64,000 bases of DNA, taken from contig JAGFNX010000202.1 of assembly GCA_017657125.1 (NCBI GenBank), forward strand, positions 58,025-122,024. Reading direction: 5' to 3'. This stretch comes from Scopulariopsis brevicaulis (taxonomy: Eukaryota; Ascomycota; Sordariomycetes; Microascales; Microascaceae). The translations under genes and the position numbers were made by a program. The first letter of the stretch is position 1. Every line of letters begins with the position of its first letter. The notes under the pieces were generated by a model. The model searched no databases. It had not been told where the DNA came from and saw nothing but the letters and a program-made list of their open reading frames with translations. Of this stretch, positions 42,837-55,761 are shown piece by piece.

Positions 42837-43500
42837 GAGGTGTCTGTGAGGGGGGTCTCGTGGGAGCTGGGGAACGAAGACATTCGATAATCAACGAGGA
42901 TGGTGGTGACCGGGGCGAAGGAAGGGGTGCGAGGGCTCGGATGTCGCGAGAATGGGCATGAACAGGTCGGAGGAGACGGACAGCGTCGTTCGGGAATGGG
43001 CGTTTAGCATTGCTTCGTTTCTCACGGTTTCGTGTTTCCCAACTATCTATTTCTTGCTCGATACCATCGATTTTAGCACGCGAAATATTTCCGTACCCAA
43101 GACATGTTTTCAAATACCAAGTTATCATGCCTTGCTCACTTGGGGTCGTTATCCCGAACACGCCCCCTCCCCCTTGATGCACAACCATTATAAACATATA
43201 TCCAATCTATCAATTTATTTCACTTTTAATTAAAATAGCCGCTATAAATGTGATGCTAGCTTTTAAAACAACATCAAACCAGATGTCAAAAATTACCTCT
43301 AGCCGTAACACCGCTTTCTGCAAATGGAAAGGACTGGAGCCCCATCGGGGGGCGAGTGGGGAGCTGCGTTCTGCAGGCACCGTGGAAATGTATCGAGGGC
43401 CCCGTCGGGGGGCAGAGTGGGCAGCCGCTGCTGCGCATGATGAACGAGTGAGAGTCCAGGCGCGGCGACGGAGTGGCGCCGCCTGGTTCGTCAAGGTCCG
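42837..43500. other. Convergent intergenic spacer
   Basis: This is the 3' flank of the membrane-protein gene and of the ABC transporter. The 43050-43320 part is A/T-rich. No further gene is seen. Confidence 0.45.
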
Positions 43501-46500
43501 CTACCTCTTGTTGTAATTCACATAACGGCTCTGTAAACCATTAGCACGTGGATTGATGAATGGTAAAGGAAGCAGGTACTCACCGCCACGAGGAGGATAA
43601 TGACGTTGCTGGCAATAAACGCCGCGAAAATCCCAAGATCCCTCCACCGGTTGTTAAAGCTGAGGCCGAGCGTGTTGTAGAACTCGTCGCCGACCCGGAA
43701 CGCGCAGTACTCGCAGTCCGTCGCGTTGTCGTTCGCCAGGTACCCCACGCCGCCGCCCGCGAAGAAGTCGCTCATGTACTCCCCGCATGTCTGCCCCGCC
43801 GGCGCCACGAACCGGTTGAACTCCTCAGATTTGCACTCCACGGGAAGCTCGTGCAGCTCCGTCGTCACCATGCCGGAGATGAGGCGGGTGAAGGGGTTGA
43901 GCTGGTAGAGCCACGCCCGCCAGAAGCCGGGCATCTGCGGCGCAGGGATCGTCACGCCGCAGAAGAGGGCGAAGGTGATCATGACGAAGGGGTCGAACTG
44001 CGTCGACATGTAGGCCGACGGCGCGAGGGCCGCGAGGACCTGGCCGAGCGTGATGGAGAAGAGCTCCGTGATGAGGATGATGAAGAACTGGTACCCAGCG
44101 CGCGATGACTCCGCCTGGAGCCCCGGGATGTAGTAGAGCGGGAGGAAGAAGATGACGGCGCAGAGGATCGAGTAGGGCACCTCTGCGAGGATGATGGAGG
44201 CCGCGAACGTTGTGGTCGAGTACATCTTGGCCGACGACTCGCGGAAGAAGATGGCCCGGCGGATGTGGTACATGACCTCGACCTGGCTAAGAATCAGGGG
44301 CGGCAGCACCGTCACCTGGAACATGACGAACACCTTGTTCTGCAGAGAGGACCGCGAATTGTCGAGGTTCAGGTACGTCAGGCCAGTGATCAGCGCGACG
44401 ATGAGATGGTTCACGAGCCTGGTGACCTCGTAGTTGGGGGACCTCCAGAACGCCCTGTTCATCCGGTTGGTGACCACCACGAACTGGTGCCAGAACGGCG
44501 ACGCGAACTCCTTCTCGGCAACCTTGGTCATCGACTGGGTGGCCGCAAGCCGCTCCTCCTTGAGCTGCTTGATCGTCTCCTTGACCTGCGCGAACTCGGG
44601 GCTCTCCTGCCAGATGTCCGCCCAGTCGCGGGATCCGATCTGGGGGGCGCTCCCGGCACCAATCGCCTCGAGCATGAACTCCGCCACGTTGTCCGACTTC
44701 TTGGGAACGGCACCATGCTTCTGCAGGTAGTCCCGGAGGAGATGGGCATCGCGTCCGATGGGGCCAAAGTAGACCGTTCGGCCCCCCTTCTTGAGAAGCA
44801 GCAGGCGATCAAAGTTCTCAAACAGCGCTGCGTTGGGCTGATGGATGGTGCAAAGAATAGCTTGGCCAGCGGCAGCCAGCTTCCTCAGGAACCGAACGAT
44901 GTTAAAGGCGCTCTGGCTGTCGAGGCCGGAAGTCGGCTCGTCGAGGAAGAGGAGGAGCTCGGGCTTCGCCGCCAGCTCAACACCGATGGTGACACGCTTG
45001 CGCTGCTCCACGGTGAGGCCAGCTTCGGAAGTGCCAATGATGCAGTCCGCGATGTCCTCCATCTCGAGGAGCGAGAGAATCTCCTCGACGTATGCGTACT
45101 TTTCGCTCCGGGGAGTCTCGTACGGTTGCCTGAGATCGGCAGAGAAGCGGAGGGCCTCGCGGACGGTCTGTGTCGGATCGTGGAGGTCGAGCTGCTCAGC
45201 GTACGAGGTGCTTCGCTGGAAGTGCTTCCCAGGGGCAATGCCGTCGACGAGAATGGAGCCACCGATGACGCCAATGTTCTTCCTCGAAGCAAGCACGTCG
45301 AGCAGGGTCGTCTTTCCAGCACCAGAGGCACCCATGAGGGCCGTCAGCTCACCCGGGCGAACATAACCAAAGACGTCGCTCAGCAGCCGCCGGGTGCCAC
45401 CGGGCACGGGGACGTCGTAGGTAAGGTCCTCCCACGTCAGGATAGCCTCGGACTTGATCGAGAGCTCCGGCTCCTGCTCCGCCTTCTCCCCGCTCCTCAT
45501 CTCGTCCCTCTTCCTCAGCAGCTCGGCGTTGAGCTCCTTGCGCTCCTTGTTTGGGGGCGCGTAGACCTTGGCAGCGTTGCCGCCCAGTCCGTACTTGACG
45601 ATCTCACCGAGAACGATGTTCATACCGAGGAAGAAGACGATGAGCGCGAGGACAATGCCCCAGTTGCGCCACAGGTCCGTGGGCACGTAAGAGAAGCCCT
45701 GGCTAACATACTCCCAACCCGACACAAGAGGGGTGCCCGAGACGGAGCCCGCAAGCGTGCACACCTGGTGCTCAATGTCACCGTACCCCGGTCCCGACGG
45801 AATGAGCGACTCGGCGGAGCAGGTGAGCTCGACATCCTTGAATTCGTTCATCATCATGGCGCTAAAGGTCAATCCGAGCGGGTTGAACCAGAAGATCCAC
45901 CGCAGCCAATGATGCTGCGTCTGATACTGGATCAAGTAGCCCGACGTGATGATGAAACAGGTAATCATGAATACCGTGGACCTGATGGCCGTGTCGAAGT
46001 CGGGGCTCGCGCAGCCAATGATGCGGAAGAAGAGAGTCATGGCGATGTTCCCAGACAGGATCATGAGGTAAAAGGTGAAGAAGGCGCCGGGAGTCCTGTG
46101 TAACCCAGTCATAAAGTACACGATGATCGAGAAGATCATGATCTGCGTCGCAGCAAATGCCTGGTCCACCAGAATCTGAGCTATCCACAGCGCCGAGGGT
46201 CTGTGGAACGTAAAAGTCCTGTGCTTGTTGACAATTGCGCGGCCAGTCATCGTACCGGCCAGCTCCGAGAAGGCTTGAAAGGCGTTGAAGAGGAGGGCAC
46301 CGAACAAGAGACCGCCCTTGCTGAAGGCGCTGGCGGAGCTGGTGCCAAGCTTGAGATAGAGAGTACCGAGGACGATGGCGATGACAATACTACGCAGCCA
46401 GGAAAGCGCCAGGCCCATCTTGTCCTGGAGCTTCAGGTAGAACTGCCTCTTCATCAGGCCCGCAACCTGGAGGTGGAATCCGATGGCGTAGATGGACTTC

Positions 46501-47957
46501 TTCGGGGACGACCGCTTGCTCTCGATGACGGCGGTCTTGAAGTTCTCGTGGGTTTCCTTTTCGTTCTCGAGGTTGTTCTTGTAGTCAGCCATCTCGTCAT
46601 CCAGCCTGCGAGAGAAGGAAGACTCCTGGAAAGCTTCCGCGAGGGTTTCGGGGGAGGAGGGTGCGTTCTCGGGCGAGCGTCCGGCGGCGTATTCCCTCTC
46701 GAACTCGTCGGTGCATCCGGTGAGGTAATCGGGGCTCGTCTGACGGGGACGGGGAGCAAAGCCCAGGCTTTCGAAGTAGCCCCTCGCTTCGGTCGCCGGG
46801 CCGAAGAAGACTTGCTTGCCGCCATCGATAACCATGACCTTGTCGAAGACCTGGTAAATGTTTTCGGATGCCTGGTAAAGGGACACAAAGGTCGTGGTCT
46901 TGTAGAGGTCGGTCTGGATGCGGAGGGACTTGGTAAAGTCGAGAGCCGTGCTCGAGTCGAGACCACGGGTACTGTTGTCCCAAGAGAGAATCGAGGCGTT
47001 GGTGATCATCATCTCCGCAATGGAGACACGCTTTCGCTCACCGCCCGAGACGCCGCGGATAAAGGCATCACCAACAATGGTCTTGCGGGTGTGCTCAATG
47101 TTGAACATCTTCAGGAGCGTCGTAATCACCCGCTCCTTGAACTGGGCCTTCGAGACGCCCGCTGGGCGCTTCCCGGGGACCTTCATCTCCAGGGCAAAGT
47201 CCAGGGTCTGCTCGACCGTCAATGTGGGGTGGTGGATGTCGTCCTCCTGGTTGTACACGGCCTCGCCCCGGTGGCGCTCGAATTCCTTGGAGCTCCACGG
47301 CCCGTACAAGACATCACCGGTGACACTGGTGTAACCATAGCGCTGATTGGCGATGTTCTTCAGAAAGGTGGTGCAGCCGGAGCCGGGCCTGCCCAGAACG
47401 AGAACCATCTCACCCGGCTTGACGACTCCCTTGAAGTTGTCTAGCAGGGTAGCCTGGTTCGCATTCTTCCCGATGCCGAACAGGCTCTTGATGGGACCGA
47501 GGGGGTTGAATGACTTTACGAGGCCGGTCGCAAAGTTGGGCACGTAGTTCTCCGTGCTCGCGAAGCCCTTGACGGTAAGTCCATCCCAGTACACGCCAAT
47601 GTGCTTCGGGCGGATCCCGGCTTCACGCTCAGCGTCAAGGCCTCCCCTGAGCGTGGCCTCGAGATTGAACTGCTCGTCGGCCGTGCCCGTGGAAACATCG
47701 GTGGCGCTGACATTGACGCCCTTCTCGACGTCGGTCGCGGTTCGCTTTTCGGTGGTGTTGACACGGCTGACCCTAGACAGCTCCCGCTCGAGCTCCGCAA
47801 AGTCCGCTTGGGCCTGCTTCACCGAGACACCATCGTCCGCGCCGTGGTCCCTGGGAGTTTCCTGCCCGATTTCGGATTCGGAGGGCTGCCTCTTGGTGTC
47901 CTGCGAGGAGGACGACGCCGGCCTCTCGGTGGCGTTGGGGGCCTTCTCGCCGGGCAT
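43501..47957 (-). CDS. PDR-type ABC transporter (ABCG full transporter, multidrug efflux)
   Basis: Exon 47957-43584 joins a tiny last exon 43530-43501 across a 53-bp intron (GTGAGT donor, GCTAAT branch, TTTACAG acceptor), giving 1467 residues. The layout is NBD1-TMD1-NBD2-TMD2. NBD1 has the fungal PDR degenerate Walker A GRPGSGCTT (about 189-197; Cys in place of the usual Lys), the signature VSGGERKRVSIAE and Walker B with a Trp (SWDNSTRGLDS). NBD2 has a canonical Walker A GASGAGKTT, a degenerate signature LTVEQRKRV and Walker B FLDEPTSGLDS. The final exon encodes SRYVNYNKR, a usual PDR ending. The protein exports hydrophobic compounds or drugs at the plasma membrane using ATP. The asymmetric ATP sites are normal for the family. 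The long upstream spacer may hold its regulatory sites. Confidence 0.96.
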
Positions 47958-50900
47958 TGGTGCGGTCGAGACGTCAGACGGATGTTACAATGCTCCTGCG
48001 AGGAAAAAGATGAGAGAACCGGGGGTTTCACGGTTGGTGAGTGAGTATCGCTGATTCAAGCGTAGTAGCACGGGTGGAACTCGAGATCAAGCAAACGAAT
48101 GTACAAGATAAAGTCGGCGACTCCCCAAAGCGCCGCGTGTGGCAGTCGAGATCGAACGTTCCTAGTCTTGTTGGCGAGAGGAACACTGCCCAGATCGCAT
48201 AGGCGAGCAATGGGGATGGTGTCGAGGGCGTTCGGGTGGAGAAGGAGGGAAAGAGCGCGCAGCGGGCACGACCGAAGGTCGACGCTTGTTTATATCCAAG
48301 CACCTGCGCATACAGGGGAGTGCCAGGGTGGAGCCATGGCGGCCGCTACGAGATTGCCCCAACGAAATGTGTGGGGGGGGGACGACGTCTTGGCGCGGCC
48401 TTATCTCCGGCGCCGAACAGCGCGGAGTCAGAGATTCGCTCGCTGCCGTGAAATGTCGGGGTGGAAGTTCCATTGAAAATTCTGAAGCCCACAGCTAGCG
48501 TTCGTTCCGGGGTGGGAATTACAAAGCCTATTCCAAGTTGGGGAAGGATGGTCCCGGTGGGGGGAGGTATCCCCGTGATTGGATTGGGCGGGGATTCCGG
48601 CCGGGGAAGGCGCGGCCTGACGCCGAAGTCCCGAAATTCTGCCACTTCCCGGCAGCATCGTCCTGAGCGCGAAGCTGACGGTGAGAGGAACTCGGCAGCA
48701 TTCGTTCCAGAGAAGAAAAGGAAGCTCCGACCGGGAATGTGGGGTGGTATCGGCGACATGCTAGCGGAGCCCCGCAGGATGTGGAGCACCGCGGCCCACC
48801 GGCATCCACTCGAATCTGATGGGATCTCGCTGCCCCACATCCGGCCCGGCCTGAGTCATCGCCGATACGGCGAGCCAATCACACTGTGCGCAGAGCCGGC
48901 GTTAGCCATGTGCGTGGTCTTGGGGAAGGAGCGGGTCCAACCGCAAAACGCCCCTGCCGAGATGAGGCAGACCACATGCTTGGCTGAAGGAACTTTTCGT
49001 GCGGGTCGCTTACAAATTCGATCGATAACCTAAATCTGCGCCGCTGGGTCATGTCCACTCATGATGGCACTTGTGCGCCTCCCATGTCCAAACTCCGACA
49101 CCGATTCACGCATGCGCCTGCCGGAGTGGTGTCTTTCCTGCGGGCGGTCTACGTCGTTTCTCACCGCGTTTTTGATGGCCTCGCAGGCGAGCGCGAAGCT
49201 GAATATTCCTCCCGGGTACGAGTACCGAATATGCTAGAGTACCCACTCGCGGGCTGAATCTAACGAGCGGGTACGCTATCGAATCCATCTCGCAGGTGGG
49301 GATGATGTTAGCCGGGGAGACTAACAATAGTGGGCAAAGACTACCCGAGAAGTTCAGTTTACTGATACGTCGTATCTTGGAGGGCCGTGCCTCGTTTGAA
49401 ACGAAATTTCTATTCCCTGCAACCCCTGTCAACCCGCATGTGGGACTGTTGGTGGATGACAGCCTGACAGGGGACGCCATGCCTGCTTGCGAGCCAATCG
49501 GTGCCTGTAGTCCTGGGTATGCGGGACTTCGCCTCTTCGTTTTTCGGAAAAGTGAACAGGAGACAACACTCGTACTCGGCACTCGATAGGCGGGGGTTAT
49601 TCCGACTGGTGCACACCAGGGTCATTCCGAGCGGGGGAAAACGCCCTGCACATCTCAGCTCCGAAGTTTGTCCCTGACTTACACGTAACCTCGTGCCAGA
49701 GTCGGCGGGCGTGCTTCCGGGTTCCGGGCCGAAAGCGGGCTTAACGAACATTCTCCGTAAAGCCCGCTCGTGCCTGTCTGGTTACATCGTTCGCTCAGTG
49801 CCGTGGGGCATTCTCCGTTGCGAAACGAGTTGCTGACGGAGCATAGGGGTAACACCGAGTTGATGTGTCGACAGCCGCGGCCCATCGCACACCCCTTGTG
49901 CGTCCGCCAGGGACGTGGCCTTCCGGCTGATAAACGCATGCTCCACAGCCGCCCGGGTACCTTGATAGTTGTCGTGAGGTTGGAACCTACCGGACTCCAG
50001 TATTATGACGGGATGCGCTGTCGCCCATGTCCGACCTTCGGCTCCGAAAGATTGCGGAGCACCCTGTGCCCACCCTTATCAGTGCCCCCACTACCCATCA
50101 ACCGATCTCACCCTCTCGAGTCCGCTGCCGTGGCCACGGATCTAGGTTCGGACAAGTGCAGACCTACGCAGCCCCACGCGCAATAGGGCTCTCCCTTTTG
50201 CCTAGCTCCCGTACCTTTGAGCTTACTTGGCTCTTGCCTCTCCCGTCGCAATGGCTTGAGAGCATGTTTCTGGCCCGCGGTGGGTCAGCCTCCCCGGGCG
50301 ACGAGCATGAGGTGGTTTCTGTTGGCGGGGAATGGGATGACGCAAGAAGGAACGTCGAAGCGGGGAGCGGAAGCTCGATATGAGCCCGACCCGCAGGAGT
50401 CGGTGGAAAAGAGTCCTGCTGAGATCTGTTGTATACACCCTAACCCACCGTCGTAGATACCAGAGGTGGCGTTCTCATGTATTTGGGGGCAGGCGGAACT
50501 TTCTTTTCCCTTTTCCGGCTTTCTCGGAGTGTCCTAATAACGGTGGGAATTGAGCGCCAGGGAATGGGTATGCGAGGGGGGTATGACGCAAGGTGGCCTG
50601 AGTACCGGAGTGAAGTTGTAGAGAGAAAACAGTTATTAGCAGCGTAGGGTTCCCTCCGTTAAACGCCGATACGTTGATGGCTGTATGCTCTGCGCTCGCT
50701 GCTCCACCTAGCTCCCAAGCCGTCATGTCAGTCGAGAACAGGATGCCTATTCGGCTGAAAAAGAATGGCTAAAAACCCCTTTTGCTCAGCGGGATTGGAT
50801 GTCCCTGGAAGGGGAACTGCTGTCAGCGCTTGGAGTTCAAGTCATAAACTCCTCTTATGTGACGATTCTACTTGGGAGGGGAGCCTACATGGGAGGTTAG

Positions 50901-52950
50901 GACCTTCGCCTACAATGATGGAAGCAGCAGCATAAACGGCGGGCCGCGAGATGAGTTGTTTCTCAGGGTGTGATCCACGCTCAGGGGCCCGACGTCATTT
51001 TAACGGTCGTCGTAGTGTCCAGAATACCCAAAAAAAGGAACTTACGGCTCTCGTTCGTCGAGCCTCACGGGTGCTCTGCTTTTCAGATGTGTCGATGTTC
51101 CATGTCCACGGCTACATCGAGGGTTTCTCTAGCCTAGAACCGCACTCATTTGTAAAGGTTGAGCTGGACGGGGGGAAGCAGATTCGCACGCTCCCGCGTC
51201 TTCCTACCAATGTCCTCACGCGCCAGAGGTGTCACCCTTGCTCATGAGTCTGGTTTGGGGGATAACAGGCCTGGCAACAGTTGGCCGACGAGCTTTCGTC
51301 ACACTGCATGTAATGTGTTCCGTGTGTGAGTCAAAGGTTGCCGATGGCTGTTTGATGAACGCCCAAGCGCCATTTGTATAGACTCAACGGATGGGACGAT
51401 GAGCGAGGCGTGGAGATTGTGAGCTCAGCCTTTCAAGTGTCTGGGGCCATTCTCAGACGCGAAATGGGCGAGGCTAGGCCAGCGCTTCATGATCGGTCCT
51501 CAATGACATGAAAGGGCACCAGGACCATTCACCCTAACCCGGGTCTAATCTCGCGATGGAGCGAAAGCCACGCTTCGTAGATAATAGAGTCATGGCGCTT
51601 CCGATTAATGAGGCTAGCGAAGCCATTTGTCGGAATCGAAGTTCCAAAACTGCTACCTGATGATGATTTTACCTTTGGGTATGCAATGTAAGAGCATGCG
51701 CGAAAGATTTCAAGTTCCACGGGCCGGAGAGGCCTTCAAGCCCAGCTACAAGGCAGGCCCAGAAATATGGTCTTAAGCAATGAGAGTCCCGAGGAAAACC
51801 CTTTTTTATACTCTGTCACCGGTTCTCGAGGTCGTGCCTTGACGTGGTCAAAGCGGGGGTTGTCGGCCGGGAGTGGGGCCCCGGGGACTCGGGGCCGTGG
51901 GGTCGGGCTTTGCGGCGCCGGGGAAGTGGAGCCCGGCGATCCGGCGGGCGCATCGGGGTGAGCATGGCCGGACCCGGTGAGCTTGCACACCGTGTGCTGA
52001 GGAAGGCTCCTGCCTGCTCGACACAGCCAGGCACTTGCGCCGCGCGGCCACGGCCTCTTGGCTCAGTCAATAATCTCAGCTGACCACCCCTAGTGGCAAC
52101 TGGACACCTCCTTGATGCAACATAGAATTCGGTGCGCGACCTGTTGGGAAAGACGTGGAAGCATTCACAAACGGCGCCATGCCTTCCCAAAATCCGGGGG
52201 CTGGGGAGGAAGTACCCGGTACTTCCACTACAAGAACCAACGTGCGCCATGCGCCCGAAGCACCGAAGAACCGAAGCAGGCCTGAACCAACAGCGGCAGA
52301 TGCTCGATTCGCATTCTTATTTTAGCCAGCTGTGCGGTAAGGCGCGGGCTCGGGTTATTCCCGCAGTGGAATTGAGGATTGATTGTCACATTTCGTCGAG
52401 GGGGCGGGGGTCACACGGGAGGCAGGGCTACGTCGGCGGAGCGAGGGGATGTGACGGGGGCTGGTTGTGATGGGTGGGTGACGTCGCCACAAGTGGATGT
52501 TCAGCGAGGCGCGGCGGGGTCCAGCGGCCACGGTTCACTTTCTGGGACTTGCGATGTTGCGTATTGCCTCGGGTCGTCGAGGCAGACGACACTTACGAAA
52601 GCGTCCACGTTGGGTCATCACCAAAACCTAATAATCCGCCGTCGCATCTCCTCAGAAGCCCTGCCTTTTGTCCTCAACAAGGCAGCCATCCAAAGCACAG
52701 CAAACAGCCAAGCAAGCAAGCACAAGCCCAGCCACCCGTCATACCCATCTTCCAGAACCCTCGTGCAGGCTCAGAAAGGAGGGGTGTGTGCTGTACCGCA
52801 GCAAAATGCCGTGATTGGACGCCTAGGCGCCGGAGGCTGTCCAGTGCGACGGTGCGCCGGCCGAGAATAGTAAGCGGGGCCCGGGAGGTGGGGAAGACTG
52901 GAAGGCTCGGAACGCGCCTTCGGCGGGACTCTATTTCTGTGAGTGAGCGA

Positions 52951-52967
52951 GTGTGTGTGTGTGTGTG
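52951..52967 (+). repeat. (GT)n microsatellite
   Basis: Eight uninterrupted GT units in non-coding DNA. Confidence 0.9.
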
Positions 52968-54022
52968 CCACCGTTTGGGCGTGGTGATTCTGAACCGTGT
53001 TGTGATGAGTGTGATAGCCCCAAATTGTCTTGGGAGAGTTGAGGGAGGGTTCTGATGGTGGGCTCAAGGGAGGGAGCTTGCCAAGGTATGTACTGTGTTT
53101 AGCCTGCTGAAAAATAGACCTGGTGTCGCCCAGTAGTAAGGACGTCTCGAGCTTCATTCCAGGTCTCGGGCCGCAAATTCCACCCTGCCATGCCGTCCTG
53201 CGATGTTGGTCCCAGAAGGACATGATGCACGACACCGAACCCTCAGCCCCTCGCCTGGAAGAACAATGCCTGCTCTTCCTTCCCGTGCGTTGCATCCCTC
53301 GGGTTCTCTGCAGTTGTACCTCCGCCGCGGAGGTACATCCTTGAACTTTTCAAGAGGAACACGATAGTCGCACGCCCCCCTCCTTTTCCTGATTGGTGGG
53401 CTGTCACCGGGAAAAGTGATGTTTCGTCACGGTGCGGCGTTGGATGTTGACGGGATGCGAGGTGCCGTGCTCGGGCCGTGCTCGGGCGCGGCGGTGCGCT
53501 CGCCGGACCATCAGCGAGGGTTGCGCAGGGCGGGTACGGCTAGCGGCGTCGGGAGAGATGAGTGTGTGGGAGGGAGCGTTTGTCGGGCTAGAGTCCATCC
53601 TAAGAAGGGATGGAGAATGCTTCGGGGAGAGGATGGGATGGATGCCTTGGGGGAGCAAGGGCTGAACGAGGATACTGTCTTCGGGCTTCAGCGAACAAAG
53701 GGAGAACCTCGTGCCGCGACGGCGCCCGCTTGAAACACCGCGCCACCTCGCGCAAAGACGTTGACAATACACCCGAGCCGGGGCACTCGGGCACGCGAGG
53801 GCGGAAGACGTGTAAGGTTTTCCATCCTCTTTGACGGGATATCCCTCCTGAGAGGCGGCATGTAATTTCGGAGTACAAGTAAAGACCAGAATATTGTTTC
53901 ACGGCGCACAACTGGCCTTCGTCTCAACATCGGGGGCGTGTCAACAACAAGTGAGTCTGAACCACGGCAATCACACCGACCGAACACGGGCGTTCTCAAG
54001 TTGCCACACCACCGCCCCCCGA

Positions 54023-54036
54023 CCCCCCCCCCCCCC
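54023..54036 (+). repeat. Poly-C run of 14
   Basis: A homopolymer within the gene-poor spacer; a shorter C run lies just upstream. It is prone to sequencing length error. Confidence 0.85.
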
Positions 54037-55761
54037 TTGGAATTTCTCGACTTTTGTGCGATCTGCAGGGCTGGAACCAGGGCTTCAAGCATGCAACTTA
54101 CCAAAGACAGCAAGGGGAGTGAAAAAAGCAAAAAAGGGCAAAAAAGGTTTTCGCGTATTGGTTTTGGTTGGCGTTTGTCGTTTTGTGTGAGGGGAATGCA
54201 AGGGCTGTCGGGTCCCGACGGTTCAGGCCTGACGCAGCCTGACGGGGTTCCGATACACGCCCCCCTTTCCTCCCCCCCGGGCCGCTGGCTGGTACCTGGA
54301 TTGGCTGGCTCACCGCTCACCGACCTGCGACGGAGTCTCAGATGTGCCTGTAAGCAAACAAAGCAAACATTGAGCATGGAACTCAAGGCTCGGCCGCTCC
54401 TCGCTCGCGGGGGGATCTCTCTTTTGGCACCGGGGCTTCGATATGGGATACCCTGGGAAATGCCACAGCATACATGAAGAATGTGCGAGAAGTAAGTAGG
54501 TGACGCTGTAAGCTGTGGCCCTGGAATGTGCGTGTTCATCCATCCGTTATGCCCGCCTGCATCTCACCGAGCCGGCCTGACCGAGCGGATCGCCGGTGGC
54601 TCACTCCGCGACGAGCTCGGACCGGATGCCGTGTCACAGGCTCATTGCCAGTCTCATCCCTCGTCCTACCAGCCACCTCCAACCAAGCAGCCCCTGTCAC
54701 CCTCACCTTTCACCCATCACACACCCCACAGGCACACAGTCACATAGTCACAGCACCGAATCAGTCACGACCAAGATACGCACAGTCATGGCGAAAATGC
54801 ACTAAGTTTAAAGAAAACACCATCTTCACATCCCTTTATTATCATCTATCATCCCACCAAGTAAACTTAGGAAGCAAGCAGCGAAGCAGCTCGCAAAAAC
54901 GTTCAAACAGCAAAGGGGTATTTCCAAGCCATCAAGGTTCTGCCCGGCTCTTCTTGTCCAAAACCCGGATACAAAAAAGAAACAGAAACAAAAGCGAGCT
55001 AGAAACAAAGTAGTAAAAAGTCGAGGAACAGGAGACTGGAATATAGGAAACTTCTCTTCTAACCGAGAAGTATCGAACAAGAAAAGAAAAGTAACGAAAA
55101 CAAGATGGCAGGTTGCTCAGAAACAAAAGAGATCCAATCGACAACAAGGGGGCTTTCTTTCCAATCCTCCCAAACTTTTTCTAACCGAAAAAAGCCCAAA
55201 AAAAAAACGAAGCGCTCAAAAAAGCTTTTCAGATATCCTAGCCCATCAAATGATACACGTCGCGTTAAAGCACATCTTCCCAACTCGCTCTCGTCTCGTC
55301 GCGTCGCGTCGCGTCTCGGAGGATTCGTGTCGCGCGGTCTCCCACTCCCGGCCTGGTTAACGGGGGTGGAAACCTTCGTGGGGTATCATCTCTTCTCGGA
55401 GAAAACAAACAAAAGGCCGAGGTCCATAGTGGTTTTGATACAGGTCGCCCGGTACCGGAACAGAGGAACTGGCGGAAAAAAGAAAAATCTAGGCGAAAGA
55501 AATGGCAAAACTCCGAAATAGATCCTGGTGCGGGCGCCAAAAGGAATGAAAAAAAGGCCAAGTCCGGGGGGTATCGGAAGTACAGGAAACCCGGCGTATG
55601 GCGGACGAATAATAGTACATGGAGCGGAATCCTCGGAATATGCCAAGACCTGCGGAGGGACTCATCCAGGATCCATGGAAACTGGCTCCGGCAGCGGGAA
55701 AATGATCCAGGAGATGGGACCAGCCGGCTTGAGAAAGGCTCCATCCGGGAACGGCCACTCC

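Larger units (their letters stand above)
47958..55761. other. 7.8-kb gene-poor spacer
   Basis: I scanned both strands and found no exon chain with recognisable family signals. The left 1 kb should be the ABC transporter promoter. The open frame 50951-51247 (+) contains a plausible-looking stretch but no known motif. Long reverse frames (53688-54539) span a 14-bp C run at 54023-54036 and are compositional. A (TG)n run lies at 52951-52967, an AAGC repeat near 52704-52722 and a GCGTC repeat at about 55293-55316. Non-coding RNA genes could be missed by eye. Confidence 0.5.

Noticed and set aside
44265..46103. 612-codon open frame on the + strand
   Set aside because: It is exactly antisense to the ABC transporter; its length comes from GC-biased third positions and the sequence is low-complexity Arg/Glu/Leu.
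46203..47444. 413-codon open frame on the + strand
   Set aside because: Antisense to the same transporter, with no domain or start context.
49599..49612. Hairpin CTGGTG-CA-CACCAG
   Set aside because: The arms are only 6 bp and isolated; expected by chance in a window of this size.
50951..51247. 98-codon open frame on the + strand, considered as an exon
   Set aside because: A pyrimidine tract and AG at about 51086 look like an acceptor, but no partner exon or known motif could be found.
53688..54539. 283-codon open frame on the - strand
   Set aside because: It runs through poly-C and low-complexity DNA; no family resemblance.
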